DNA of 64,000 nucleotides from Paraburkholderia caffeinilytica (GCF_003368325.1 NZ_CP031466.1:682001-746000), one strand, 5' to 3'. Positions 43,526 through 54,368 are shown, numbered from the stretch's first letter. Program-made: numbers and translations. Notes: generated from the letters alone by a model not told the origin.

Positions 43526-44515
43526 CTACGGCGTGCTACGCGACATATTGACCGGCTGCAGACGGCCAACTACCTCGGGAATAGCTGAACTCGCGGGCGA
43601 CGTTTCGTCGATCGAAGTACGGCCGCCGTCGTGGAAGAAAGCAAGTTCCGCAGCCTTATTCAGTACAAGGATGCTGATGCGCCGATTGGTCGGTTCGTCG
43701 GCGACATTGCTGTTCAGCGGCAACACGTCGGCAAGCCCGCGCACCTGCAGGAGCTTCTCGCCGTGCATGCCGCCAGCCACAAGCGCGCGGCGCGCGGCGT
43801 TGGCTCGCTCGGACGAGAGTTCCCAGTTCGAATAGCCGTCTGGTCCAGCCGTGTAAGGCACCGCGTCGGTGTGGCCGGCAATCGAAATGCGGTTCTCCAC
43901 GTCGTTGAGCGCGGCGCCGATCTGCGTCAGGATCGTCACGGCGTAAGGCTGCAATTTCGAACTGCCGGATGGAAACATCGGCCGGTTTTGCGAATCGACG
44001 ATCTCGATGCGCAAACCTTCGTTCGTGATCGAAATGCGGATCTGATCCTTGAATGCCTTCAACGCCGGGCTCTGTTCGATCAACACGGTGAGCTTCTCTT
44101 TCAATTGCTGAAGCCGCGCTGCGTCCGAGGGCGAGACGATCGGTGGGACGGTGGTCGGTGGTGCGGGTTCGGCCTGGCTCTTCCTGCCGTCGCCCGGCCG
44201 CGTGTCGGCAATGTCGCGGCCGCCGCCTTGTACGACGCTCGGACGCGCCGCTGCGGTGCCCTCGTTGCCGCCGAGCAGGCTCGACAGCGGCGTGTTGAAA
44301 TAATCCTCGATGCCCTGCTTGTCGTACTTCGACGTCGAGCCGAGCAGCCACATCAGCAGGAAGAACGCCATCATCGCGGTGACGAAGTCGGCGTAGGCGA
44401 TCTTCCATGCGCCGGCGTGATGAGCACCGTGATCGTCGCCCTTTTTCGAGCGGCGCACGATCACGGGAGCGGGCGTGTCCACCTGCTGCGATGCGCGCGA
44501 TCTTCTTCCGTTCAT
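43526..44515 (-). CDS. motB: Flagellar stator protein MotB
   Basis: 329 aa, start ATG 44515 (MNGRRSRASQQ). Cytoplasmic tail, then the single membrane helix WKIAYADFVTAMMAFFLLMW carrying the proton-binding Asp43, the plug region after it, a proline-rich linker (about 120-150), and the OmpA-like peptidoglycan domain (SISIAGHTD-type IAGHTDAVPY, SSERANAARRAL, NRRISILVL). Presence of Asp and the short plug suggest a proton-driven stator. It follows motA by 14 bases. Confidence 0.93.
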   Translation of the reverse strand: MNGRRSRASQQVDTPAPVIVRRSKKGDDHGAHHAGAWKIAYADFVTAMMAFFLLMWLLGSTSKYDKQGIEDYFNTPLSSLLGGNEGTAAARPSVVQGGGRDIADTRPGDGRKSQAEPAPPTTVPPIVSPSDAARLQQLKEKLTVLIEQSPALKAFKDQIRISITNEGLRIEIVDSQNRPMFPSGSSKLQPYAVTILTQIGAALNDVENRISIAGHTDAVPYTAGPDGYSNWELSSERANAARRALVAGGMHGEKLLQVRGLADVLPLNSNVADEPTNRRISILVLNKAAELAFFHDGGRTSIDETSPASSAIPEVVGRLQPVNMSRSTP

Positions 44516-44529
44516 GATGCCGCTCCGCG

Positions 44530-45399
44530 TCAGGCCGATTTCGGCATCTTGGTGGCGCGCACGGCGTCGTCGAGTTCCTGGAAGCTCGGACGGTCGGCGG
44601 TGAAGAGCACCTTGCGGCCGAACTCGACGGCGATCGGCGGTGCATACCCGGAAAGCGAGGCGAGCAGCACGGCCTTCACGCACTGGTAAGGCTTGGCCTC
44701 GGCGCGGCCCTTGGCATTGAGCAGATCGGCGACAGGGCCGATAAATCCATAAGCGAGAAGAATGCCGAGGAAGGTGCCGACCAATGCGCCGGCGATCATT
44801 TCGCCGAGCACGGCGGGCGGCGCGCCGACCGAGCCCATCGTATGAACCACGCCCATCACGGCGGCCACAATGCCGAATGCAGGCAAGCCGTCGGCCATTT
44901 TCTGAATCGCGTTGGCCGCGATCGACGCTTCCGCGTGATGCGTGGCCAGTTCTTCGTCCATCAGATCCTGCACTTCAAGCACGTTCACATTGCCGCCGGA
45001 CATCATGCGCAGATAATCGACGATAAAGTCGAGCAGGTGATGGTCCTCCAATACGTGCGAATACTTCTGGAACAGCACGCTTTCTTCCGGCGCGGCAACG
45101 TCGGCTTCGAGCGACATCATGCCTTCCTTGCGTGCCTTCTGAAGCAACTCGTAGAGCAGGGCGATCAGTTCGAGATACTTTTCTTTTGTGTAACCCCCGC
45201 TCTTGAAGCAGGACGGAATCGCCCTGACGGTTTTCTTCAGCGTGGAAGTCGGATTGCTCACGACAAACGCGCCGATTGCCGCACCGAAAATGCATAGCAA
45301 TTCGAACGGTTGAACGAGCGCGGGAAGATGCCCGCCCACGCCGACAAAACTACCGATGACAGACGCGATTACCACGATCCAGCCGATTGCGACGAACAT
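44530..45399 (-). CDS. motA: Flagellar stator protein MotA
   Basis: 289 aa, start ATG 45399 with GGAGAAAG upstream. Four membrane helices; the cytoplasmic loop includes KARKEGMMSLEADV, with the conserved Arg and Glu that touch FliG, and helix 3 carries LPAFGIVAAVMGVVHTMGSV with the essential Pro. It forms the MotA5MotB2 stator with the next gene. The pair is isolated: no flhDC or che genes flank it in this window, unlike the common flhDC-motAB-che order. Confidence 0.93.
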   Translation of the reverse strand: MFVAIGWIVVIASVIGSFVGVGGHLPALVQPFELLCIFGAAIGAFVVSNPTSTLKKTVRAIPSCFKSGGYTKEKYLELIALLYELLQKARKEGMMSLEADVAAPEESVLFQKYSHVLEDHHLLDFIVDYLRMMSGGNVNVLEVQDLMDEELATHHAEASIAANAIQKMADGLPAFGIVAAVMGVVHTMGSVGAPPAVLGEMIAGALVGTFLGILLAYGFIGPVADLLNAKGRAEAKPYQCVKAVLLASLSGYAPPIAVEFGRKVLFTADRPSFQELDDAVRATKMPKSA

Positions 45400-45821
45400 G
45401 CTTTCTCCATTTACCTTGCGCAACACACGTTCGATAGAACAGGCCCTATTTCAAGGACTTTTCGGGTGTGCAGCAGCAGTTCTGTATGTACCGGTAAACG
45501 GCCAGATTCGCGATGTCTGAAGTGGGGGAACCCGTGGAAAAGAGAATATTCACCAGCTGGTTAATCGAGCGGATCGACTTCCGGTAATTTTGTCCGCCGT
45601 GTTGTGACCAGTCGTTGCGACTGCAACCAATTGCGGGCATTCGCGGGCATGAGCATGCTCAGGTCAGATGATTAGGAATGTCGCGGCGTGGCCGCGCTAT
45701 TCAAAACGCATGGCGCAACATTTTTACCGGGTGGCCTGCCAGCGTCTGCTAGCATGACCAACAATGTGTAGCGACAGCCGGTTCCGGCGCGCATAGCCGC
45801 CGTCCGGCTCCACGTCGGATC
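45400..45821. other. Divergent intergenic region between motA and an outer-membrane barrel gene
   Basis: About 420 bases. I searched for a FliA-type (sigma-28) promoter upstream of motA (GCCGATAA at -10) and did not find a clear one. No gene is seen. Confidence 0.45.
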
Positions 45822-46880
45822 ATGAATGCCGACAGCAGGAGCGCCCCATCCGGAGATGCGAACAGCATGCGGAATCTGAATTTTGTGGCGAGCCGCCGCC
45901 TGGCAATCCAGGCGGCCTCCTGCATTGCCGGTCTCGGATTCCTGTTTGCGTCCAATGCGGCTCACGCTCAGGAGTTTTCCCTATTCGGCGGCGGCTCGCG
46001 CGCGGGCAGCACAAACACCTACACGTGGGCAATCAACTATCAGGAAGGGCTCGGGCCATACTTTGCCGCGAGCTTCACGTGGCTCAATGAAGGACACATT
46101 CCCGACCATCATCGCGACGGCCAGATGATCCAGCTATGGGGCCGTATTCCGGTGGGGAACCCGCAGTTCGTGCTGCAGGCGGGCGTCGGTCCATATCGTT
46201 ACTTCGACACCACCACGGCGGTGCAAGGCGGAAGCTATTCGGATACGCACGGCTGGGGTGTCGTGTATAGCGTGCGCGCGGCGTACTACGCGTCGAGCCG
46301 GTGGATCACGCAACTGCAGTTGAACCGCGTGCATGTGCAACGCGGGCCGGATGCGACAAGCGTGATGTTCGGCGTCGGCTATCAGCTCGACGCGCCGGGC
46401 TCCCCCGGTCCGCGCGACTGGGCGAGCGGCAGCACGCACAAGGTCACCAACAACGAAGTGGCGCTGTATCTCGGCGAGACCATCATCAATTCAACCAGCT
46501 CGCCGACCGCGCTCGGCGGCGCGATCGAGTACCGCCGCGGCCTTGCGAAATACCTCGATGTGACGGTCGGCTACCTCCACGAAGGCAGCAGCAAGGTGTC
46601 GCGCCGCGACGGTATCACGAGTCAATTGTGGGCGACCCGCGCGTTCCTCGATGACAAGGTCACGCTGGCGCTCGGCGTCGGCACTTACTATGCGAGCAAC
46701 GAAAACGAGAACAGCCTGACGCCGGGCCCGGGCGCCGGGAAGTTTTCCGGCCTCGTCACGATCGCGGGTGCGTATCGCCTGACCGATCACTGGGATGCGC
46801 GGATCGAATGGAATCGTGTCGTGACACGCTATGATCGCGATTCGGATGTGATTTTCGGTGGTGTGGGCTACCGTTGGTGA
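45822..46880 (+). CDS. Outer-membrane beta-barrel protein with two-fold internal repeat
   Basis: 352 aa, or 337 from the ATG at 45867 (MRNLNFVASRRLAIQAASCI), which gives a normal signal peptide ending NAAHA. The mature chain consists of two homologous halves. NYQEGLGPYFAASFTWLNEG matches EYRRGLAKYLDVTVGYLHEG; DGQMIQLWGRIPVGNPQFVL matches DGITSQLWATRAFLDDKVTL; DATSVMFGVGYQL matches RDSDVIFGGVGYRW. Each half of about 140 aa has roughly eight alternating amphipathic strands, and the chain ends in YRW, a BAM-type aromatic end. No family with known function is recognised. Confidence 0.8.
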   Translation: MNADSRSAPSGDANSMRNLNFVASRRLAIQAASCIAGLGFLFASNAAHAQEFSLFGGGSRAGSTNTYTWAINYQEGLGPYFAASFTWLNEGHIPDHHRDGQMIQLWGRIPVGNPQFVLQAGVGPYRYFDTTTAVQGGSYSDTHGWGVVYSVRAAYYASSRWITQLQLNRVHVQRGPDATSVMFGVGYQLDAPGSPGPRDWASGSTHKVTNNEVALYLGETIINSTSSPTALGGAIEYRRGLAKYLDVTVGYLHEGSSKVSRRDGITSQLWATRAFLDDKVTLALGVGTYYASNENENSLTPGPGAGKFSGLVTIAGAYRLTDHWDARIEWNRVVTRYDRDSDVIFGGVGYRW

Positions 46881-46954
46881 TGGCTCACCATGCCGGCAGA
46901 AGCAGTCTTCCAGAACCGATAGTAAAGACTCGCACAAAAAAACCGGAGAAGAGC

Positions 46955-48367
46955 ATGAAAGCCAGCACCATCGCCGATCGGGAGGCTCGTGGCCGTGCCG
47001 CCCGTGAGCACTCGAAGCGTTCGAGCCATCGTACGGTAGGCGAATTGCATCGCAACCCGATCGAATTGCTCAAGCAAAGCAGCGAGGGGCGAGTCGAAAG
47101 GCTCGTGCCGCTACGCTACGGGCGCATGTCGGCGTCGCCGTTCACCTTCTTCCGCGGCACGGCGATCATTCAGGCGCACGACCTGAGCCGGATTCCCGAT
47201 ACCGGCCTCACCATGCCGATTTGCGGCGACGGCCATCTGATGAATTTCGGCGGGTTCGCGACACCGGAGCGTCAGCTCGTGTTCGATCTGAACGACTTCG
47301 ACGAAGTCGCGACGGGCCCCTTCGAATGGGACCTGAAGCGCCTGACTGCAAGCCTCGTGGTCGCCGCGCGTCATATGCGTTTGAGCCGTGGCGCGGCCGA
47401 GAACCTGGTGATGACCGCCGTCACCGAATACCGCGACCGCATGGCGCAATACGCGCAGTGCGGTGCGCTCGAACTTTGGTACGACCGGATCACCTTCGAG
47501 CTGATGGCCGAAACGGCGTTGACACCGGAGCGCCGGCGCGCAGTGCGCCGCGGCATGGAGAAGGCGGCGAACCGTACCCACGAAAGCCTGTTGGAGAAAA
47601 TGGCCGATTACGACGGCGCCCACTGGACGATCCGCGATGCGCCGCCGGCGCTGTTCCACGTGCTCGGCGCGAACACGCTGTTCACGGAGGAAGAAACCGA
47701 AGCGTACAAGGGCGCCAATTGGCGCAAGATGCTCGAACGCATGTGGGGCGATTACCTGAAGACGATGTCGCACGACCGGCGGGAGTTGCTGGGGCATTTC
47801 ACCGTGCATGACATCGTTTTCAAAGTGGTGGGCGTTGGCAGCGTCGGCACGCGCTGCATGGTCGTGCTCAACGTGGATCACATGGGCAAGCCATTGTTCC
47901 TGCAACTCAAGGAGGCGCGGCCCTCGGTGATCTCTCAGTACTACAAGTCGCCGGCCATCAAGCACGAGGGTGAACGCGTCGTGCAAGGGCAGCGCATGCT
48001 GCAAGCCGCGAGCGATATCTTTCTCGGATGGGCGACGGGGCCGTTAGGGCGCCATTTTTACTTCCGGCAACTGCGCGATATGAAACTGTCGGCGAACATC
48101 GAACTGTTCGACACCGACCTGCTGGAAGGTTACGCGAAACTCTGCGGCTGGATCATGGCGCGCGCGCATGCCAAGGCGAGCGGCCAGGCGATCGAAGTCA
48201 GCGCCTATATCGGCCGTGGCGATCAGTTCGCGGAATCGCTCGCCGCCTATGCCGCCAGCTACGCGGATCAGGTGGAGCGTGATTATGACGCTTTCTTGAA
48301 GGCTTGCCGCAGCGGCGAGCTGGAGGCGCGCACGGACGAAGACATGGCGGCGGACTTCCGCGTGTAA
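46955..48367 (+). CDS. DUF2252 family protein
   Basis: 470 aa, start ATG 46955 with GGAGAAG upstream; the frame opening at 46874 overlaps the previous stop. DUF2252 hallmarks: RMSASPFTFFRGTAIIQAHD, ICGDGHLMNFGGFATPERQL, VFDLNDFDEVATGPFEWDLK, and QLKEARPSVIS. The GDxHxxNFG and DFD motifs resemble the catalytic and metal loops of aminoglycoside-kinase-like folds, so a kinase-like activity is inferred; no substrate is known. It lies 74 bases after the barrel gene. Confidence 0.9.
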   Translation: MKASTIADREARGRAAREHSKRSSHRTVGELHRNPIELLKQSSEGRVERLVPLRYGRMSASPFTFFRGTAIIQAHDLSRIPDTGLTMPICGDGHLMNFGGFATPERQLVFDLNDFDEVATGPFEWDLKRLTASLVVAARHMRLSRGAAENLVMTAVTEYRDRMAQYAQCGALELWYDRITFELMAETALTPERRRAVRRGMEKAANRTHESLLEKMADYDGAHWTIRDAPPALFHVLGANTLFTEEETEAYKGANWRKMLERMWGDYLKTMSHDRRELLGHFTVHDIVFKVVGVGSVGTRCMVVLNVDHMGKPLFLQLKEARPSVISQYYKSPAIKHEGERVVQGQRMLQAASDIFLGWATGPLGRHFYFRQLRDMKLSANIELFDTDLLEGYAKLCGWIMARAHAKASGQAIEVSAYIGRGDQFAESLAAYAASYADQVERDYDAFLKACRSGELEARTDEDMAADFRV

Positions 48368-48428
48368 CAGTGAGGTCGACGTGCGGGCTGCGTGTCCGCG
48401 GGTGTGCCGCGCGTGAAGGGTGCTCAGT

Positions 48429-49286
48429 TCAGCCGTCGACCCGCGCTTCACGCAGCGTCACGAAGCGCAGGCGCTGGCGGCGCGCCGCGTCGATCACGCG
48501 CGGCAGGACGGCGAGTATCAGCGGTTTGCCCTCGATGGTGAGCGCGGCATTGCCGTCGTGCAGCAGCAGGATGTCGCGCGGGGCAAGGCCGGTGAGCAGC
48601 CGATGCGCGACCACTTGCGGATCGCGCTCGCGCGTGTCATAGCCGCGCCGCGTCCATGCCGCGAGCCGCAAATCGAGTTTGCCCAGCACCGGTTCGAGAA
48701 AGATGTTGCGCAATCCCGCCGGGGCGCGGAAGAACATCGGCCGCTCGCCGCTCAATGCTTCGAGCGTGCGCTGTGCTGTGTCGATCTCGCGTGTGAGCGC
48801 GCCCGGAAACGTGATCGAAAACGTGTGCACGTGAACCTGCGAATGATTTTCCAGCGCATGCCCGCGTGCGACGATGTCGCGTGCGAGCTCCGGATAGCGC
48901 TGCGCCTTCGCGCCGATGCAGAAGAAGGTGGCGCGCACGTTGAAGGCGTCGAGCAGGTCCAGCACCTGCGGCGTGACGACGGGATCGGGACCGTCGTCGA
49001 TGGTCAGGGCGATCGCGTCTGCGTTGCGCGCGTCAACGGGCAGGCGCGTCCAGTTCGGGCCCAGCAGCGAGGTGCGCGGCAACAGCCCGGCCACCGTGAA
49101 AATAGCGTGATTCGCAAAGATCGCGGCGAGCCACCACGGCCACGCGGCGGGCGCCAGCAGCCATCCGACCACCACGAATACGTGCCATGCGGCGGTGGCG
49201 GTGAGCATCGCGGGATAGCCGGTGCGTGGCCAGCGGCGCCGGGGTGTGGCCTCATCGCCTTGCGGCGGCGTGAAGAGTTCGTTCAT
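48429..49286 (-). CDS. Polysaccharide deacetylase (NodB-type) with N-terminal membrane region
   Basis: 285 aa, start ATG 49286. Residues about 25-65 hold two hydrophobic segments (TATAAWHVFVVVGWLLAPAA, AAIFANHAIFTVAGLL). The NodB domain follows: ALTIDDGPDPVVTPQVLDLL with the catalytic/metal Asp pair, ALENHSQVH with the H-S-x-x-H metal motif, FFRAPAG, and LLHDGNAALT. Such enzymes remove N- or O-acetyl groups from envelope polysaccharide; being membrane-anchored it may act at the periplasmic face. It converges with the DUF2252 gene. Confidence 0.9.
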   Translation of the reverse strand: MNELFTPPQGDEATPRRRWPRTGYPAMLTATAAWHVFVVVGWLLAPAAWPWWLAAIFANHAIFTVAGLLPRTSLLGPNWTRLPVDARNADAIALTIDDGPDPVVTPQVLDLLDAFNVRATFFCIGAKAQRYPELARDIVARGHALENHSQVHVHTFSITFPGALTREIDTAQRTLEALSGERPMFFRAPAGLRNIFLEPVLGKLDLRLAAWTRRGYDTRERDPQVVAHRLLTGLAPRDILLLHDGNAALTIEGKPLILAVLPRVIDAARRQRLRFVTLREARVDG

Positions 49287-49522
49287 AAAGCGTGCTTCCT
49301 GTCTTCCTTCCTCCGTCCCGGGAAGGACCTGAATCGCGCGCGTGACGCGCAACGGCAAACGATACCATTGATGCGCGGTTCGGCGCGGACGCGGACAGGA
49401 ACGGCAAATATTGAAAGCACGTTGAAAGGCACGATGCCCTCGCGACGGCCGCGCCGTTCATTTGTGATGGGCGATCCGCTGTTGTATGGTGCTAGGGCCA
49501 AAAACGGAGCGGGAGGGGCGTT
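49287..49522. promoter_or_regulatory. Divergent promoter region
   Basis: 236 bases between the deacetylase and SDR starts. GC-rich, with no palindrome that I would single out. GGGAGGGGCG at 49511-49520 serves as ribosome site for the SDR gene. Confidence 0.4.
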
Positions 49523-50287
49523 GTGACAGAAGCGGGAATCAGGAAGGTCGCGCTGGTGACGGGCGCGGGCAGCGGCATCGGCCGGGCCTGCGCGCTCAAG
49601 ATGCTGGAACACGGCTATAGCGTCGTGCTCGCCGGCCGTCGCCAGGCGCCGCTCGACGCCGTGGTCGACGAAGCGCGGCAACTGCGTGGCGACGCGCTTG
49701 CCGTGGCCTGCGACGTGACGGACGCCGGCAGCGTCGCCGCGTTGTTCGACACGATTCGCGCGCGGCGCGGCCGCCTCGACGTGCTGTTCAATAACGCGGG
49801 CCGCAACGGCTCGCCGGTGGATATCGACGAACTCGATATCGATGAATGGCGCTCGGTGGTCGACACCAATCTCACCGGCGTGTTTCTTTGCACGCGTGCC
49901 GCCTTCGGTCTGATGAAAACGCAGACGCCGCGGGGCGGCCGCATCATCAACAATGGCTCGATTTCCGCGCATGCGCCGCGGCCGAACAGCATCGCTTACA
50001 CGGCGACCAAGCACGCGATTACCGGCATCACGAAAGCGGTTTCGCTCGACGGCCGCAAATACGACATCGTGTGCGGGCAGATCGACATCGGCAATGCCGC
50101 GACTGAGATGGCCGAGCGGATGGCGCGCGGCGTGCCGCAGGCGAACGGCGAAATCGCGGTCGAGCCGTTGATGGACGTGCAGCACGTCGCCGACGCGGTG
50201 CTGCATATGGCCGAATTGCCGCTGTCGGCGAACGTGCAGTTCATGACCATCATGGCGAGCAAGATGCCGTTCGTCGGCAGGGGTTGA
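49523..50287 (+). CDS. Short-chain dehydrogenase/reductase
   Basis: 254 aa, GTG start at 49523 with GGGAGGGG upstream. Classical [11 protein letters not shown] cofactor motif, NNAG, catalytic Ser in [10 protein letters not shown] and Tyr-x-x-x-Lys in AYTATKHAI. Arg in LAGRRQ after the first beta-alpha-beta unit suggests NADP(H). Substrate unknown; it stands alone, divergent from the deacetylase gene. Confidence 0.92.
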   Translation: MTEAGIRKVALVTGAGSGIGRACALKMLEHGYSVVLAGRRQAPLDAVVDEARQLRGDALAVACDVTDAGSVAALFDTIRARRGRLDVLFNNAGRNGSPVDIDELDIDEWRSVVDTNLTGVFLCTRAAFGLMKTQTPRGGRIINNGSISAHAPRPNSIAYTATKHAITGITKAVSLDGRKYDIVCGQIDIGNAATEMAERMARGVPQANGEIAVEPLMDVQHVADAVLHMAELPLSANVQFMTIMASKMPFVGRG

Positions 50288-50456
50288 GGGCCGCGCCAGG
50301 CGCCAATGGCGTGAGCGGGTGGAAAGAAGGGGGCGCGCAGAATGTGAATCGAAGGCACGGTTCATCTCGCGAGTCGATGTCGAACCGCCGCCGCGCGCAT
50401 CGCGGAAGATCAACTTATACTGGACGCTTCCCGCCCATTGGAAAAAGCGATTCGCC

Positions 50457-50714
50457 GTGCCCCGCGCCATACCGAGCGACGACCCGCAGCCAGTGCCGCC
50501 CGTGCAGCCCGACCTCGACGATTGTTGTCATAGCGGCTGCAATCCGTGTGTCTTCGATCTCTACGATGAAGCGCTCGAGCGCTATCAGTCAGCGCTCGCC
50601 GAATGGCAAGCGCGGCAAGCTGCGCTGAAGGCGCAAGAGGCGCAAGAGGCGCAAGAGGCACGAACTGCGCAAAAGGCGCACGCACGGCAGAGCAAACCGC
50701 GCAGGCGCCGCTAA
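50457..50714 (+). CDS. Oxidoreductase-like (OXLD1-type) small cysteine-rich protein
   Basis: 85 aa from GTG 50457; the frame is open back to 50319 but that part is basic and unconserved. The core VQPDLDDCCHSGCNPCVFDL then YDEALERYQSALAEW is the oxidoreductase-like N-terminal domain, with four clustered Cys that suggest a metal or redox site. The C-terminus contains AQE repeats from three 9-bp units (GCGCAAGAG, 50631-50657) and a basic RRRR end. It is 50 bases ahead of the sirtuin gene and may be co-transcribed. Start uncertain. Confidence 0.75.
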   Translation: MPRAIPSDDPQPVPPVQPDLDDCCHSGCNPCVFDLYDEALERYQSALAEWQARQAALKAQEAQEAQEARTAQKAHARQSKPRRRR

Positions 50715-50764
50715 ACGGCGTTTCAGGTTTGACGCCAAGGCCGCAGCCATACCCTGTTCCCGTC

Positions 50765-51634
50765 ATGACCGACCTTCAGTCCGCACCCATCGAACCCTTC
50801 AACGAAGCGCACACGCTGGACGACCTGCATGCCTTCGTGCAGCGCTTTCCGCGTCTGTTCGTGCTGACCGGCGCGGGCATCAGCACCGACTCCGGCATTC
50901 CGGGCTACCGCGACGACAACGGCGAATGGAAACGTTCGCCGCCGATCACGCTGCAGGAATTTCTCGGCACGGCCGCGATGCGCCGGCGCTATTGGGCACG
51001 CAGCATGGTCGGCTGGCCGGTGGTGGCCGACGCGCAGCCGAATGCCGCGCATACCGCATTGGCCCGGCTGGAGACGGCGGGCCACGTGCCCACGCTCGTC
51101 ACGCAGAATGTCGACGGTTTGCATCAGCGGGCGGGCAGCCGCGAAGTGATCGAACTGCATGGCGGCATCGACGGCGTGACGTGTCTGGATTGCGGGATGC
51201 AGCATTCGCGCGCGTCGATCCAGCAGACGCTCGAGGCCGACAACCCCGCGTTGCTGAACGTCACCGCCGAAACCGCCGCCGACGGCGACGCACATCTGGA
51301 ATGGCACGATCTCGACGCTTTCCGCATCCCGTCGTGCACGAACTGCGGCGGTTTGCTGAAGCCCGCGGTGGTGTTCTTCGGCGAAAGCGTGCCGCGCGAG
51401 CGTGTCGAAGCGGCTTCGCACGCGCTCGACGCAGCGGACGCGGTGCTGGTGGTCGGCTCGTCGCTGATGGTCTATTCGGGCTACCGCTTCTGCGTGTGGG
51501 CGCAGAAGCAGAACAAGCCGATCGTCGCGATCAATCTGGGGCGCACGCGCGCCGATCCGCTGCTGTCGCTGAAAATCGCCGCGTCCTGCGCCGACACGCT
51601 GACCGCGCTGGCGAGCCGTCTCGCACTGGACTGA
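50765..51634 (+). CDS. Sir2-family NAD-dependent protein deacylase
   Basis: 289 aa from ATG 50765; an in-frame start within the preceding gene is rejected. Motifs in order: VLTGAGISTDSGIPGYRDDN (NAD site), TQNVDGLHQRAG, catalytic His in IELHGG, zinc site CLDC plus CTNC, VVFFGESVP, and GSSLMVYSG. The HGGIDGVTCLDCG pattern places it near class II (SIRT4-like) bacterial sirtuins. It removes acyl groups from lysines using NAD. Confidence 0.92.
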   Translation: MTDLQSAPIEPFNEAHTLDDLHAFVQRFPRLFVLTGAGISTDSGIPGYRDDNGEWKRSPPITLQEFLGTAAMRRRYWARSMVGWPVVADAQPNAAHTALARLETAGHVPTLVTQNVDGLHQRAGSREVIELHGGIDGVTCLDCGMQHSRASIQQTLEADNPALLNVTAETAADGDAHLEWHDLDAFRIPSCTNCGGLLKPAVVFFGESVPRERVEAASHALDAADAVLVVGSSLMVYSGYRFCVWAQKQNKPIVAINLGRTRADPLLSLKIAASCADTLTALASRLALD

Positions 51635-51736
51635 GCGGACGACCGAGTCAGGCGCGGCCCGCGTAAATCGCCGATAATCGCATTCCCACCCGGCGCCGCT
51701 CTCACGAAGAGCAACCGCCACGCAAAAGGAACGCCG

Positions 51737-51826
51737 ATGTTGACGACGATCGAACAGCTCGAAGCAATCTACGGTCAGCCCCACGGACGCGCCGTACGCG
51801 TGCGCACCGCCCTGTACTTAAACTAA
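51737..51826 (+). pseudogene. 29-codon remnant of a PPOX-type flavoprotein start
   Basis: ATG at 51737 with AAAAGGA upstream opens a 29-codon frame, MLTTIEQLEAIYGQPHGRAV followed by RVRTALYLN and a stop at 51826. The first 15 residues resemble the start of FMN-binding pyridoxamine-phosphate-oxidase-like proteins (a T-I-E-Q-L-E-x-x-Y-G beginning). After that the similarity ends, consistent with a large deletion that fused the 5' end to the next gene. The following methyltransferase start (GTG 51827) abuts this stop. Confidence 0.5.
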
Positions 51827-51832
51827 GTGAAC

Positions 51833-52483
51833 ATGACTGATTTCCATCCGGCGCTGCGGCAACACTCGCCATCCGCCGAACGCAATCGCGAACCGATCCT
51901 TGCTGTGTTGCGCGAGGTGTTGCCGGCCACTGGCCGCGTGCTGGAGATCGCGAGCGGCACGGGCCAGCACGCTGTCTGCTTTGCCCGCGCGTTGCCCGGG
52001 CTCGACTGGCAACCGAGCGATCCCGATGCGGATGCGCGTGCGTCGATTGCTGCGTGGATCGCGCACGAAGGGTTGGCGAACGTGCACGCGCCGCTCGCGC
52101 TCGATGTGCATCAGCCGGATTGGGGCGTACAAACGCTGGATACGCTGGCTCAGCTCGACGCCGTGGTTTGTATCAACATGATTCACATCTCGCCGTGGAG
52201 CGCGGCGCAAGCGCTGTTCGCCGGAGCGAGCCGCCGGCTGGCCGAGGGCGGTGTACTGTATCTGTACGGCCCTTACAAGCGTGGCGGCGCGCATACCTCG
52301 CCGAGCAACGATGCGTTCGATCAGCAATTGCGCAGCCGCGACCCCGCGTGGGGCGTGCGCGATATGGAGGCCGTGGTGGCGTTGGGCGCATCGGTTGGAC
52401 TCGCGTGCGAGGAGCCGATCGCGATGCCGGCCAACAATTTCAGTCTGGTTTTCAGGAAACGCCTGGGCGCGGCGAAGGTCTGA
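51833..52483 (+). CDS. DUF938 SAM-dependent methyltransferase
   Basis: 216 aa from ATG 51833 (GTG 51827 is an alternative directly at the stop of the remnant ORF). DUF938 pattern: RQHSPSAERNREPILAVL, VLEIASGTGQHAVCFARALP (SAM motif I), NMIHISPWSAAQALFAGASR, GVLYLYGPYKRGGAHTSPSN. A Rossmann methyltransferase with unknown substrate. It may borrow the ribosome site of the short upstream ORF through translational coupling. Confidence 0.9.
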   Translation: MTDFHPALRQHSPSAERNREPILAVLREVLPATGRVLEIASGTGQHAVCFARALPGLDWQPSDPDADARASIAAWIAHEGLANVHAPLALDVHQPDWGVQTLDTLAQLDAVVCINMIHISPWSAAQALFAGASRRLAEGGVLYLYGPYKRGGAHTSPSNDAFDQQLRSRDPAWGVRDMEAVVALGASVGLACEEPIAMPANNFSLVFRKRLGAAKV

Positions 52484-52779
52484 CAGACGTTCGGTTACGC
52501 GCGGTGCCGGCGTGGCACCGCGCGGTGCGTGATGCGGTGCATGACGCAGTGCGCAATGTAATGCGCAATGTGGTGAGACGCGATGCGTCATGACACGCAT
52601 CGCCAGGCGCCGCACGAAGTTTCGTGAGGTCCGCACGCAGTGGCAAGCCCGCTCGCCGAGCGTCAATGCGCGCCAACGAGCGGCAAGCCGGCATTTCTTT
52701 TATCCTTTCACCCTCGACGTCCCGCCGACGTTCTTTCCGGCGCGGCGCCTCGACATTTTTTGGACTCTGGAGAATTCAC
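52484..52779. other. Intergenic region before gnd
   Basis: 296 bases; contains short direct GATGCG/GTGCG repeats between 52520 and 52590 and a ribosome site CTGGAG at 52767-52772 for gnd. No gene seen. Confidence 0.4.
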
Positions 52780-54189
<1,410 letters not shown>

Positions 54190-54353
54190 GCGTTTGAATC
54201 GTGGCCCGGCGCGCGTATGCCGTAAGGCGCGCCGGGTTGCGCGAGCGATCGAAATCGAGATGGACCATTATTGCCTATAGCTATCGGACAGATAGCGGCG
54301 CGGCACACCGTGCCGCCTACTATTGCGAAATTCGGAATAGAGTTTCGTCGTTT

Positions 54354-54368
54354 TAGGGGTTTCCCCTA
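54354..54368. promoter_or_regulatory. Palindrome TAGGGG-TTT-CCCCTA upstream of the DUF4148 gene
   Basis: Perfect 6-bp arms around TTT, 85 bases before the DUF4148 start and next to the likely promoter. I recall similar GGGTTTCCC motifs ahead of DUF4148 genes in Burkholderia; a regulator site is inferred. Confidence 0.4.
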
